A DNA stretch of 64,000 nt, from positions 124,001-188,000 of the forward strand of contig NZ_JNZA01000015.1 in NCBI RefSeq assembly GCF_000717345.1, in the 5' to 3' direction. The translations under genes were made by a program, and so were the position numbers. Positions 24,604 through 33,539 of the stretch are shown here, piece by piece (the stretch's first letter is position 1; each line of letters begins with the position of its first letter). The notes under the pieces were generated by a model, which made no database searches, was not told the DNA's origin, and saw only the letters and a list, made by a program, of their open reading frames with translations. The DNA is from Streptomyces lydicus. GTDB taxonomy: Bacteria > Actinomycetota > Actinomycetes > Streptomycetales > Streptomycetaceae.

Positions 24604-26076
24604 ATGGGGCAACGGGGCAGCGGTGGGCGGGACGGTACGGAGCAGGCGTGGCGGGCGCTCGGCGGCGACCCGGCGCTGACCGGACGGATCTCCTACGGCG
24701 GGCCGCCCGGCCTGCTGCCGGCCCGGCTCCCCGTCATGCCGCTGGCCCGGGCGACGGTCGCGGTCTGCGCGCTGGCCGCGGCCGAACTGGCCGCCCGCCG
24801 GGACGGCGGCCCGGTCCCCGCCGTACGGGTCGAGGACGGCGCGGTCGCCACCGCCTTCCTCAGTGAGCGCCGGCTGCGGATCGACGGCCGCACCCCCGAC
24901 ACGTTCGCGCCGCTCTCCCGGTTCTGGCGCACCGCCGACGGCTGGGTGCGCACCCACGCCAACTACCCGCACCACCGCGCCCGGTTGCTGCGCGCCCTGG
25001 ACCTGCCCGCGACCGCAGGTGTGCCGGAGGTCGGGACCGTGCTGGCCGGCCGCCGGGCCGAGGAGATCGAGGAGACCGTCCACGCGGCGGGCGGCCTCGC
25101 CGTGGCGGCCCGCAGCCCCGAGGAGTGGGCGGCGCACCCCCAGGGCGTGGCGGTCGCGGCCCACCCGCTGCTCACCCTCGAAGCCCTCGACGGCCCGGGC
25201 ACCCCGGGCGCCGGCACACCGCCGCGCCCGCTGCCGCCGACGGCCGGCGGTGCGACGCTGCCGGCCGCCGGGCTCCGGGTCCTCGACCTCACCCGCGTCA
25301 TCGCCGGCCCGGTCGCCACCCGCACGCTCGCGCTGCTCGGCGCGGACGTGCTGCGGATCGACGCGCCCCAGCTGCCGGAGAGTCAGGACGCCCACAGCGA
25401 CACCGGTTTCGGCAAGCGTTCCACCGCGCTGGACCTCGGCTCGCGGGCCGGCCGGGCCGCCTTCGAGGAACTGCTGGCCGGCGCCGACGTCGTGGTGAGC
25501 GGCTACCGCCCGGGCGCGCTGGACCGCTTCGGCCTCACCCCCGAGGCGCTGGCCGCGCGCCGCCCCGGACTGGTCGTGGCCCGGCTGTCCGCCTGGGGCG
25601 ACGACGGACCGTGGGCCGGGCGCCGCGGCTTCGACAGTCTGGTGCAGGTGGCCACCGGCATCGCCGCCGTCGAGGCGGGCCCCGGCGCCGACGCCGAGGA
25701 CGCGCACCGGAGCAGCGGCGGAGCGACGCGCGGCGGCACCCCCGGCGCCCTGCCCGCCCAGGCGCTGGACCACGGCACCGGCTACCTCCTGGCCGCCGCG
25801 GTACTGCGCGCACTGACCGAACGGACCCGCACCGGCGGCTCCTTCCTCGCCACGCTCGCGCTCGCCCGCACCGCCCGGTGGCTGACCCACGGCCTCGCCC
25901 CGGCGGACCCGGCCGACGGCGACGCCGGCTACGACCCCGCGCCCCACCTGGGGGAGACCGACAGCCCGCTCGGCCGGCTGCGCCACGCCCTGCCGCCCGT
26001 CACCTTCGACGGTTCCCCGGCCACCTGGGCGTCCCCGCCGGGCCACCTGTCGGCCGACGCGCCGGTGTGGCGGTAG
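24604..26076 (+). CDS. CaiB/BaiF (family III) CoA-transferase
   Basis: A 490-residue family III CoA-transferase, moving CoA between carboxylic acids. The second half begins RVLDLTRVIAGPVATRTLAL (about residue 222) with LGADVLRID, the typical CaiB opening, so the protein seems to be arranged with a C-terminal-type domain first and the CoA-binding domain second, as in some actinobacterial members of about this length. The catalytic Asp of the family cannot be placed with certainty. ATG at 24604. It starts 26 bp after the DUF2867 gene, so it could be in the same transcript. Confidence 0.82.
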   Translation: MGQRGSGGRDGTEQAWRALGGDPALTGRISYGGPPGLLPARLPVMPLARATVAVCALAAAELAARRDGGPVPAVRVEDGAVATAFLSERRLRIDGRTPDTFAPLSRFWRTADGWVRTHANYPHHRARLLRALDLPATAGVPEVGTVLAGRRAEEIEETVHAAGGLAVAARSPEEWAAHPQGVAVAAHPLLTLEALDGPGTPGAGTPPRPLPPTAGGATLPAAGLRVLDLTRVIAGPVATRTLALLGADVLRIDAPQLPESQDAHSDTGFGKRSTALDLGSRAGRAAFEELLAGADVVVSGYRPGALDRFGLTPEALAARRPGLVVARLSAWGDDGPWAGRRGFDSLVQVATGIAAVEAGPGADAEDAHRSSGGATRGGTPGALPAQALDHGTGYLLAAAVLRALTERTRTGGSFLATLALARTARWLTHGLAPADPADGDAGYDPAPHLGETDSPLGRLRHALPPVTFDGSPATWASPPGHLSADAPVWR

Positions 26077-26125
26077 CCGCCCACCGGCTGGCGGGCCCCC
26101 ACCGTCGCTCCGTACGCTCTTGCGA

Positions 26126-26677
26126 ATGACGACCAGCGACCGCTACCTGGCACGGGGCCCACGGGTCGGTATCCGGCCCTTCACCGCCGCCGACCGGGAA
26201 GAGTTCACCACCGCCGCGCGGGAGAGCACCGCACTGCACCACCCCTGGCTCTTCCCGCCGGCCACCGGCGACGCCTACGACAGCTACCTGGACCGGCTCC
26301 GGGAACCCACCCGCGAAGGGTTCCTGATCTGCGAACTCCCCGGCGGCCGGATCGCCGGCTACCTCACCGTCAACAACATCGTGCACGGCGCCTTCCGCTG
26401 CGGCGCGATCGGCTACGGCGCCTTCGCGCACGCGGCGGGCCGCGGCCTGATGAGCGAGGGCCTGCGCCTCGTGCTGCGGTACGCGTTCACGGAGCTGGGT
26501 CTGCACCGTCTGGAGGTCAACATCCAGCCGACCAACGAACAGTCGATCGCCCTGGTCAAGCGGGCCGGCTTCCGCCTGGAGGGCTTCTCCCCGGACTTCC
26601 TCTTCATCGACGGCGCCTGGCGCGACCACGAGCGCTGGGCGATCACCAGCGAAATGACCGAGGAGGGGACGGCCTGA
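26126..26677 (+). CDS. RimJ/RimL-type GNAT acetyltransferase
   Basis: A 183-residue GNAT of the ribosomal-protein-acetyltransferase type. The acetyl-CoA site is GAFAHAAGRGLMSEGLRLVL and the end has LVKRAGFRLEGFSPDFLFID then WRDHERW, typical of RimJ/RimL. Target unknown. ATG at 26126 was preferred over a TTG two codons upstream. It follows the CoA-transferase by 49 bp on the same strand. Confidence 0.9.
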   Translation: MTTSDRYLARGPRVGIRPFTAADREEFTTAARESTALHHPWLFPPATGDAYDSYLDRLREPTREGFLICELPGGRIAGYLTVNNIVHGAFRCGAIGYGAFAHAAGRGLMSEGLRLVLRYAFTELGLHRLEVNIQPTNEQSIALVKRAGFRLEGFSPDFLFIDGAWRDHERWAITSEMTEEGTA

Positions 26678-26850
26678 TCCCGTGCCGCGTGCGGGCGTCG
26701 TCCTCCGCCGTGCCGTCCCGGCTCGCCAACCAGCAGGATCCGGCGGGTCGCTGACGGCCCTTCCGGCCGGTCCCGACGCCGTGGCGAGCCGGCCCGGCGG
26801 ATCTTCCCGAGTCCCCGTTCCTCCCGGGTGACCTGTGTGAGGATCTCCGT

Positions 26851-27759
26851 ATGCGTCGCACGGTCCTCATTGATGCTCCCTCCAACCTGGGGCTCCGGCC
26901 GCCCGCGCCCGGATGCGTCCCCGGCTGCTACAAGCTCGCCGGGGCACTGCGCGAGCAGGGCCTGCTGCGCCGGCTCGGCGCGCTGGAGGGCGGGGTGGTG
27001 GTGCCGCCGCGCTACGACCTGGGGGAGTGGCGGGAGGGGGAGGACGGGGACTTCAACGCCGCCGCCCTCGCCGGCTACACCCGCAAGCTGGCCGGCCGCG
27101 TCGAGCGGCACGTACGCGACGGCGACTTCCCCGTGGTGCTCGGCGGGGACTGCAGCATCCTGCTCGGTGCCGTACTCGGACTGCGGAGGCTGGGCCGCTA
27201 CGGCGTGGCCTATGTGGACGGGCACGGCGACTTCCGGCACCCGGGGAACGTCGCCGTGTCGGGTCCGCTGGGGGCCGCCGCCGGCGAGGGCGTCGCGCAG
27301 ATCACCGGGCGCGGACAGGCGGACCTCACCGACCTCGACGGACTGCGGCCGTACGTCCGCGACGCGGACGTGTGCGTGCTGGGGATCCGCGACGCGGACG
27401 AGGACCAGGAGGAGATGGCCGGGCTCGGCATCCGCCACACCCCGGTCGGCGCGATCCGGCGGCGCGGCCCGGACGCGGTGGCCCGCGACACGCTGAAGCA
27501 CCTCCAGAGCCCCCCGCTCGACGGTTTCTGGATCCACCTCGACGCGGACGTCCTCGACCCCTCCGTCATGCCGGCCGTCGACAGTCCCGACCCCGGCGGG
27601 CTGCTGACCGGTGAACTGCGCGCACTGCTCGCCCCGTTGGCGGCCTCGCCGCGCTGTGCAGGCGTCAACGTCACGATCTACGATCCGGACCGCGACCCGT
27701 CGGGGGACGGTGCCGCCCTGCTCGCCGGCCTCCTTGAGGACGTCTTTGCGCAACCCTGA
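26851..27759 (+). CDS. Arginase/agmatinase-family protein
   Basis: A 302-residue ureohydrolase-fold protein, normally a di-manganese enzyme that hydrolyses guanidino groups. The metal motifs are VDGHGDF (D-x-H-x-D kept) and HLDADVLDP (D-x-D kept), but the first motif reads GGDCS, with Cys where arginase and agmatinase have the metal-ligand His. This variant also occurs in uncharacterised family members as far as I recall, so substrate and even activity are uncertain. ATG at 26851. Single gene with 174 bp of non-coding DNA upstream. Confidence 0.85.
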   Translation: MRRTVLIDAPSNLGLRPPAPGCVPGCYKLAGALREQGLLRRLGALEGGVVVPPRYDLGEWREGEDGDFNAAALAGYTRKLAGRVERHVRDGDFPVVLGGDCSILLGAVLGLRRLGRYGVAYVDGHGDFRHPGNVAVSGPLGAAAGEGVAQITGRGQADLTDLDGLRPYVRDADVCVLGIRDADEDQEEMAGLGIRHTPVGAIRRRGPDAVARDTLKHLQSPPLDGFWIHLDADVLDPSVMPAVDSPDPGGLLTGELRALLAPLAASPRCAGVNVTIYDPDRDPSGDGAALLAGLLEDVFAQP

Positions 27760-27867
27760 CCGCACCTGGCCGCGAACGGCCCTGTTCAGACCGGCGGGCA
27801 CGGGGTTCCATGGTCAACAGGAGGCCGCCGCAGCCGGGGTGGCCCGGTCCAGCATTGCGAGGCAGCC

Positions 27868-29895
27868 GTGGCCACGAGTGTGCGACGCACCACCCTGACC
27901 CTTCCCGCCGCCCCCCTCGGCCCGGACAACCCGCTCCCCGCCCTCCTCGGCGGCCACGACCTGCACCGCGTCGACGTACCCGAGGACGCCGGGCTGCCCG
28001 CCGACATGGCCCGGCAGCTCGGCTACCAGCCGCTGCGCTCGATCCTGCCGACCCGGATGCGCGACGGCTACGGCCGGGACCGCCGCAGCACCGACCTCGA
28101 CGCGCTGGTCGTCGAGAACGACCGGTTGCGCGCCACCGTCCTGCCCGGCCTCGGCGGCCGCGTGCACTCCCTGCACCACAAGCCGACCGGCCGCGAACTG
28201 CTCTACCGCAACCCGGTCCTCCAGCCCGCCGCCTTCGCGCTCAACGGCGCCTGGTTCTCCGGCGGCATCGAGTGGAACATCGGCGCCACCGGCCACACCA
28301 CCCTCTCCTGCGCCCCGCTGCACGCCGCCCGGGTGCCCGCCCCGGACGGCGGGGAGATGCTGCGGCTGTGGGAGTGGGAGCGGCTGCGCGACCTGCCCTT
28401 CCAGGTCGACCTGTGGCTGCCCGACGGCTCCGACTTCCTCTACGTGGGCGTACGGATCCGCAACCCGCACCACCACACCGCCCCGGTCTACTGGTGGTCC
28501 AACATCGCGGTCCCCGAGGCGGAGGGCAGCCGCGTCCTGGCGCCCGCCGAGGAAGCCTGGCACTTCGGCTACGAACGGACCCTGCGGCGCGTCCCGGTCC
28601 CGGAGTGCGACGGCGCGGACCGGACCTACCCGCTGCGCAGCGAGTTCCCCGCCGACTACTTCTACGACCTGCCCGACGGCGCCCGCCGCTGGATCACCTC
28701 GCTCGACGCCGAAGGCCACGGCCTGGTGCAGACCTCCACCGACACGCTGCGCGGCCGCAAGCTCTTCCTGTGGGGCGCCGGCCGGGCCGGGCGGCGCTGG
28801 CAGCGCTGGCTCACCGAGCCGGGCACCGGCGGCTACGCCGAGATCCAGGCCGGGCTGGCCCGCACCCAGCTGGAGCATCTGCCGCTCGACGGCGGCGCCG
28901 AGTTCAGCTGGCTGGAGGCGTACGGCCCGCTGGCGGCGGACCCGGCGACCGTGCACGGCACGGAATGGGCGGCGGCCCGCGGCGAGGTCGCGGACCGGCT
29001 GGAGGCGGCCCTGCCGCGGGCGGACGTCGACGCCGCCTACGCCGCCTGGCTGCCGTACGCCGACCGGGAACCCAAGGAGTCGCTGGCCACCGGCTCCGGC
29101 TGGGGCGCGCTGGAGGTCGCCCGGGCGGGCCTGGACCTGCCCGGCACGCCCTTCGCCGCGGCCACCCTCGGGCCCGAGCAGGAACCCTGGCTGACGCTGC
29201 TGCGGACCGGGACCCTGCCCGCCGAGGACCCGCTGCCCGGCGCGGCGTTGACGGCGCCGGCCTGGCGCGAACTGCTGGAGTCCGCGCCGTCCGGCCCGGC
29301 CACCGACTACCACCTGGGCCTCGCCCAGTGGCAGGCCGGGGACCGGGCCCAGGCCGTCCGCAGCTGGGAGCGCGCGCTCGCCCACGGCGCCGGCGCGCTG
29401 CCGCTGTACTGCCTGGCCGTCGCCGAGTCCGCGGCGGGCGAGCCGGCCCGGGCCGCCGACCGGTACGCGGAGGCCGCTGCCGCCGCGGCCCGCGCGGCCG
29501 CGGCGGGCGGCCCGCACGCCCGCGTCCGGCACGCGGTGCGCACCGCGCTCGCCCGGGAGGCCGTCCCCGCACTGCTCGCGGCCGGCCGGACCGAGGCCGC
29601 CGACGCGCTGCTGGCCGGCCTGCCGCGGACCGAACTGGACCGCGGGTGCTTCCGGTTGCTGACCGCCCGGGTCCGGCTCGCCCAGGGCCGGCCGGCCGCC
29701 GCCCGGGAGATCTTCGACGCCGGCTTCGAGATCGCCGACCTGCGGGAGGGCGACGAGACCCTCGGCGACACCTGGTACGCCATCGCCGAGCGGCTGCTCG
29801 CGGACGGCGGCCCGGTCACCGACACCGTCCGCACCCGCGCCCGCACCGAACACCCGCTCCCCGAGCGGTACGAGTACCGGATGCGGCCGGCGTAG
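27868..29895 (+). CDS. DUF5107 domain protein with C-terminal helical repeats
   Basis: A 675-residue protein. The N-terminal two thirds (about 1-370) form a beta-rich DUF5107 domain with aldose-epimerase-like features (VLPGLGGRVHSLHHKPTGRE, FSGGIEWNIGATGHT); the C-terminal part (about 420-650) is Ala-rich helix pairs like TPR units (DYHLGLAQWQAGDRAQAVRS). DUF5107 proteins are often near carbohydrate genes and may bind or act on sugars; no such genes lie here, so the role is open. GTG at 27868. No signal peptide. Confidence 0.85.
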   Translation: MATSVRRTTLTLPAAPLGPDNPLPALLGGHDLHRVDVPEDAGLPADMARQLGYQPLRSILPTRMRDGYGRDRRSTDLDALVVENDRLRATVLPGLGGRVHSLHHKPTGRELLYRNPVLQPAAFALNGAWFSGGIEWNIGATGHTTLSCAPLHAARVPAPDGGEMLRLWEWERLRDLPFQVDLWLPDGSDFLYVGVRIRNPHHHTAPVYWWSNIAVPEAEGSRVLAPAEEAWHFGYERTLRRVPVPECDGADRTYPLRSEFPADYFYDLPDGARRWITSLDAEGHGLVQTSTDTLRGRKLFLWGAGRAGRRWQRWLTEPGTGGYAEIQAGLARTQLEHLPLDGGAEFSWLEAYGPLAADPATVHGTEWAAARGEVADRLEAALPRADVDAAYAAWLPYADREPKESLATGSGWGALEVARAGLDLPGTPFAAATLGPEQEPWLTLLRTGTLPAEDPLPGAALTAPAWRELLESAPSGPATDYHLGLAQWQAGDRAQAVRSWERALAHGAGALPLYCLAVAESAAGEPARAADRYAEAAAAAARAAAAGGPHARVRHAVRTALAREAVPALLAAGRTEAADALLAGLPRTELDRGCFRLLTARVRLAQGRPAAAREIFDAGFEIADLREGDETLGDTWYAIAERLLADGGPVTDTVRTRARTEHPLPERYEYRMRPA

Positions 29896-29963
29896 CCCGC
29901 CGCGGGCCGCCGCGACTGTCGGCGGGTGGTTGCGCTTGCGTACCGCCCGCGCGCCCGGTGACC

Positions 29964-29985
29964 GGGGTGCCCCCTGGGGCGCCCC
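29964..29985. terminator. Bidirectional hairpin between convergent genes
   Basis: Arms GGGGTGCCCC and GGGGCGCCCC pair over 10 bp (one G-U type pair) with a 2-nt centre, between the converging DUF5107 and aldehyde dehydrogenase genes. Likely a terminator for both. Confidence 0.55.
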
Positions 29986-30032
29986 TACGCCCGCGTTCGC
30001 CCTCGCGTACGGGCGGCGGTGCCGGGTGGGTG

Positions 30033-31373
30033 TCATCCCAGTGGCTTGTCCAGTACCGCCTTGGTGTGGCTGAAGGTGTCGAGCGAGTACTCGCCGTGGT
30101 AGCGGCCCATGCCGCTCTCGCCGACCCCGCCGAACGGCAGGTCGGGGGCGGTGAGATGGGCGACCGGCAGCCCGAAGGTGAGCGCGCCGGAGGACGTCTC
30201 GGTCAGGAGGCGGTGCTTGGTGTGGTCGGACTCGGTGAAGGCGTACAGCGCCAGCGGCTTGTCGCGGTCGTTGATGAAGGCGATCGCCGCGTCCAGGTCC
30301 GGCACCGGCACGATCGGCAGCACCGGGCCGAAGATCTCCTCCCGCATCACCGGGGAGTCGGGGGAGACGTCGGCGAGCACGGTGGGTGCGAGGTAGCGGT
30401 CGGCGCGGTGGTGGGTGCCGCCGAGGACGGTGCGGCCGCTGTCGAGGAGGGCGGTCAGCCGGTCGAAGTGCCGTTCGTTGACGATCCGTCCGTACTCCGG
30501 GGCGGTCGCCGGATCGTCGCCGTACGCCTCGCGGACGGCCTCGGCGAGGTGCGGTTCGACGGCCCGGGCGGTCTCGCCGATCGCGAGGACGTAGTCGGGC
30601 GCGACGCAGGTCTGGCCGGCGTTGAGGAACTTGCCGGCGACCAGCCGCCGGGCGGCGGCCGCCAGGTCCGTGCCCCGGTCGAGGACCACGGGGCTCTTGC
30701 CGCCGAGCTCCAGGGTGACCGGCGTCAGATGCCGCGCGGCGGCCGCCATCACGATCCGGCCGACGGTGCCGTTGCCGGTGTAGAAGATGTGGTCGAAGCG
30801 CTCGGCGAGCAGTGCGGTGGTCTCCGGGACCGCGCCCTCGACGACGGCCACCGCCTCGGGGTCCAGATGGCGGGGCAGCAGCCGGGCGAGCGCGGCCGAG
30901 GTCGCGGGGGCGAGTTCGCTGGGCTTGACGACGGCGCAGTTGCCCGCGGCGAGGGCGCCGACGAGCGGGGCGAGGGCCAGCTGGAGCGGGTAGTTCCAGG
31001 GGGCGATCACCAAAACGGTGCCGAGCGGTTCGCGGACCACCCGGGCCGTCGCCGGGAGCAGCCGTTCGGGAAGTTCGGCGGGGCGCGGCGCCAGCCAGTC
31101 GTCGAGCCGGTCGAGGGTGTGCTCGATCTCGTTGAGGGTGAAGCCGATTTCGGTGCGGTAGCCCTCCTCGGGGCCCTTGCCGAGGTCGGCGGCGAGCGCG
31201 TCGAGGAACTCGTCGCGGTGCTCGGTGAGCAGGGTGCGCAGGGCTTCGAGCTGGCCGCGACGCCAGTCCGGGGAGGCGGTGCGGCGGGTGGCGAAGGTGC
31301 GGCGGAGGCGGCCGACCAGGGCGGCGGCGTCCAGCTCGGTGGTGGGGGCGGTGACGGGGGTGTGCGATGCCAT
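30033..31373 (-). CDS. Aldehyde dehydrogenase family protein
   Basis: A 446-residue NAD(P)-dependent aldehyde dehydrogenase of the short, class 3-like type without a long N-terminal oligomerisation strand. Key residues: Asn127 in PWNYP, Glu222 in LELGGKSP and catalytic Cys256 in GQTCVAPDYVL. The C-terminal region (SGMGRYHGEYSLDTFSH) resembles coniferyl/fatty-aldehyde dehydrogenases. ATG at 31373; upstream in-frame extension crosses the operator and is rejected. It is divergent from a TetR gene with a perfect palindrome between, so aldehyde- or ligand-induced expression is probable. Confidence 0.93.
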   Translation of the reverse strand: MASHTPVTAPTTELDAAALVGRLRRTFATRRTASPDWRRGQLEALRTLLTEHRDEFLDALAADLGKGPEEGYRTEIGFTLNEIEHTLDRLDDWLAPRPAELPERLLPATARVVREPLGTVLVIAPWNYPLQLALAPLVGALAAGNCAVVKPSELAPATSAALARLLPRHLDPEAVAVVEGAVPETTALLAERFDHIFYTGNGTVGRIVMAAAARHLTPVTLELGGKSPVVLDRGTDLAAAARRLVAGKFLNAGQTCVAPDYVLAIGETARAVEPHLAEAVREAYGDDPATAPEYGRIVNERHFDRLTALLDSGRTVLGGTHHRADRYLAPTVLADVSPDSPVMREEIFGPVLPIVPVPDLDAAIAFINDRDKPLALYAFTESDHTKHRLLTETSSGALTFGLPVAHLTAPDLPFGGVGESGMGRYHGEYSLDTFSHTKAVLDKPLG

Positions 31374-31389
31374 GCCGCCGAGGCTACAT

Positions 31390-31410
31390 GAAACGAAAAC
31401 TTTTCGTTTC
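31390..31410. promoter_or_regulatory. Perfect 21-bp palindrome, TetR operator
   Basis: Arm GAAACGAAAA with its exact reverse complement around a single C. It is AT-rich in very GC-rich DNA and sits between the ALDH start (31373) and the TetR start (31438), the expected place for an autoregulated TetR site controlling both genes. Confidence 0.85.
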
Positions 31411-31437
31411 GTAATGGGTGACCGGTAGACTCCGGGG

Positions 31438-32094
31438 GTGGCCGAACGTACCGACAGCAATCAGACCGCCCCCGCCGGGCGGCAGCCGGCCCGGGGCCGC
31501 CCGCGCGACGCCGGACGCGACCGGGCCCTGCTGGAGGCCACCGTCCAGGTCCTCCAGGAGAGCGGCTACGGCGGGCTGACCACCGCGGCGGTCGCCAAAC
31601 GGGCGGGGGTCTCCACCGCGACCCTCTACCGCCGCTGGCGCTCCAAGGAAGACCTGGTCGTGGGCACCGCCGTCCGCTGGGCGAGCGACCTCGGCCCGCA
31701 GCCGGACACCGGCAGCCTCGAAGGCGACCTGGCCGTGCTGCTGCGCGACAAGGCCGGCACGCTCCAGGGCCCCGGCGGCCGGCTGCTGCACGTCCTCATC
31801 GGCGAAGCCGCGCACAACGAGGCGCTGGCCCGGGTGCTGGACACCGCGATCATCCAGCCGGTCCGCGACCGGGCCGCCACGGTGGTGCGCCGCGCGGTCG
31901 ACCGCGGCGACATCCCGCCGCTCAAGGACTCCCACGTGCTCGCCGACCTGGTCGTCGGCTCGATGGTCAGCAGGCTCTTCCTGACCCCCGACGCGGCGCA
32001 CGCGGGCACGACCGACGACTCCTCCTCCGGCGACGCGGCGGTCCGCGAACTGCTGCCGTTCCTGTTGCGCGCGCTGGGAGCGCAGCCCTGCTGA
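31438..32094 (+). CDS. TetR family transcriptional regulator
   Basis: A 218-residue TetR repressor. The HTH spans about 29-75 (LLEATVQVLQESGYGGLTTA, then AKRAGVSTATLYRRWRSKED). The YRRWRSKEDL version and the helical C-terminal domain match the TetR_C_16-like group. GTG at 31438 with GGGGG-rich upstream and no strong Shine-Dalgarno. The divergent aldehyde dehydrogenase and the perfect palindrome between them make it the likely repressor of both. Confidence 0.92.
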   Translation: MAERTDSNQTAPAGRQPARGRPRDAGRDRALLEATVQVLQESGYGGLTTAAVAKRAGVSTATLYRRWRSKEDLVVGTAVRWASDLGPQPDTGSLEGDLAVLLRDKAGTLQGPGGRLLHVLIGEAAHNEALARVLDTAIIQPVRDRAATVVRRAVDRGDIPPLKDSHVLADLVVGSMVSRLFLTPDAAHAGTTDDSSSGDAAVRELLPFLLRALGAQPC

Positions 32095-32182
32095 CCGGGC
32101 CGGGCCCGGGCGGCGTGCGCCGATCCGGTGACCTTCTCCCCGGGCCAGGAATGATCCCGGGCCGTCACACGTTGTGGCGATC

Positions 32183-33106
32183 ATGAAGGCAATCAGTGCG
32201 AAGCGTTACGGCGACCCCGACGTCCTCGAGTACGGCGACCAGCCCGACCCCAAGGTGGCCCCGGACTCGGTCCTGATCCGGGTCAAGGCGGCCGGGGTCA
32301 ACCCCGTCGACTGGAAGGTCCTCGCGGGCTATCTGGACCCGATGGTGGACGCGCACTTCCCGCTCATCCCGGGGTGGGACGTGGCGGGTGTGGTCGAGGC
32401 GCTCGGCGCGGACGTTCCCGAGTACGAGGTCGGCGACGAGGTCATGGGCTACGTCCGCAAGGACGAGATCCAGCACGGGACCTACGCCGAGTTGGTCGCC
32501 GCCCCGGTGCGGACCCTGGCCCGCAAGCCCGCCGCGCTCGACTGGCAGCAGGCCGCCGGGCTGCCGCTCGCCGGGCTGACCGCCTATCAGGCGAGCCGCC
32601 GGGTGGGCACCGCGGCGGGCGAGACGGCCCTGGTGCACGCCGCGGCCGGCGGCGTCGGCTCGCTCGCCGTCCAGATCCTGGTGGCCCAGGGCGTCCGCGT
32701 CATCGGCACCGCCAGCGAGCGCAACCACGACTTCCTGCGGTCCCTGGGCGCCGAGCCGGTCACCTACGGCGAGGGCCTCGCCGACCGGGTGCGCGCGCTG
32801 GCCCCCGAAGGCGTCGACGTGGCGCTGGACTTCGTCGGCGGCGGCGTCGTCGACCTGTCGCAGGAACTGCTCAAGGACCGCGGCCGGGTGGCCTCCATCG
32901 CTGACGGCGAGGTCACGCAGAAGGGCGGCCACCTGGTGTGGGTGCGCCCGGACAGCGCCGGTCTGACCGCGCTCGGTGCGCTCGCGGACGCCGGAAAGCT
33001 GACGGTGCACGTCGACGCGGTCTTCCCGCTGTCGGAGGCCGCCGAGGCGCTCCGTCGCAGCCAGGAGGGCCGCACCCGCGGCAAGATCGTCCTGGAGATG
33101 TCCTGA
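32183..33106 (+). CDS. NADP-dependent quinone oxidoreductase-like MDR protein
   Basis: A 307-residue zinc-free medium-chain dehydrogenase/reductase of the quinone-oxidoreductase type. The N-terminal KAISAKRYGDPDVLEYGDQP, the VNPVDWKV loop and the nucleotide-binding AAAGGVGSLAVQI are typical; no zinc-binding Cys cluster is seen. ATG at 32183 opens at the usual family start; a GTG three codons earlier is an alternative, and neither has a good ribosome binding site. It follows the TetR gene by 88 bp on the same strand. It would reduce quinones or alkenals with NADPH, which would fit with aldehyde detoxification by the neighbouring dehydrogenase. Confidence 0.88.
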   Translation: MKAISAKRYGDPDVLEYGDQPDPKVAPDSVLIRVKAAGVNPVDWKVLAGYLDPMVDAHFPLIPGWDVAGVVEALGADVPEYEVGDEVMGYVRKDEIQHGTYAELVAAPVRTLARKPAALDWQQAAGLPLAGLTAYQASRRVGTAAGETALVHAAAGGVGSLAVQILVAQGVRVIGTASERNHDFLRSLGAEPVTYGEGLADRVRALAPEGVDVALDFVGGGVVDLSQELLKDRGRVASIADGEVTQKGGHLVWVRPDSAGLTALGALADAGKLTVHVDAVFPLSEAAEALRRSQEGRTRGKIVLEMS

Positions 33107-33142
33107 GCACCGGGTCGTGACGGCGGGGGCGCGGGGGGCTGC

Positions 33143-33502
33143 TCAGCCCTCCGCGCCCTGCCGGCGGTCGACATACTCGAAGATCGAACCGTCCGGGTGA
33201 CGGGCCACCAGGTTGCGGCCGATGGGCGTCGGCAGCGGACCGGCGATGATGTCCGCGCCGACGGCCTTCAGGTCGGCCACCGCCTCGTCGACGTCCTGCA
33301 CGGCGAGCGTGGCGGTGATCTTCCGCAGCACCGAGAGCTCCGCCTCGGGACCGCTCATCAGGAAGAAGCACCCGACGGCCGCGACCGCCACTCCGCCGCG
33401 CTGGAACCGGATCGCCTCGGCGCCGGTCAGCCGTTCATAGACGTCGATCGCGGCATTGAGATCACCGACGCACACCCGCAATGAGGTCCCGAGAATGTCC
33501 AT
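33143..33502 (-). CDS. VOC (glyoxalase/bleomycin-resistance-fold) protein
   Basis: A 119-residue single VOC-fold protein (LRVCVGDLNAAIDVYERLTG at the start; GRNLVARHPDGSIFEYVD at the end). Members bind metal or small ligands as lyases, dioxygenases or drug binders; the function here is unknown. ATG at 33502. It converges with the quinone-reductase gene and lies 37 bp after a CapA gene, which is transcribed in the same direction, so the two may share a transcript. Confidence 0.87.
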   Translation of the reverse strand: MDILGTSLRVCVGDLNAAIDVYERLTGAEAIRFQRGGVAVAAVGCFFLMSGPEAELSVLRKITATLAVQDVDEAVADLKAVGADIIAGPLPTPIGRNLVARHPDGSIFEYVDRRQGAEG

Positions 33503-33539
33503 GCGGGCAACCCTAGTTGGGCTGCCCGCCGGTGCGCGA

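Noticed and set aside
27814..30036. A 740-codon minus-strand open frame opposite the DUF5107 gene
   Set aside because: Antisense shadow with no recognisable motifs; the plus-strand gene shows clear domain features.
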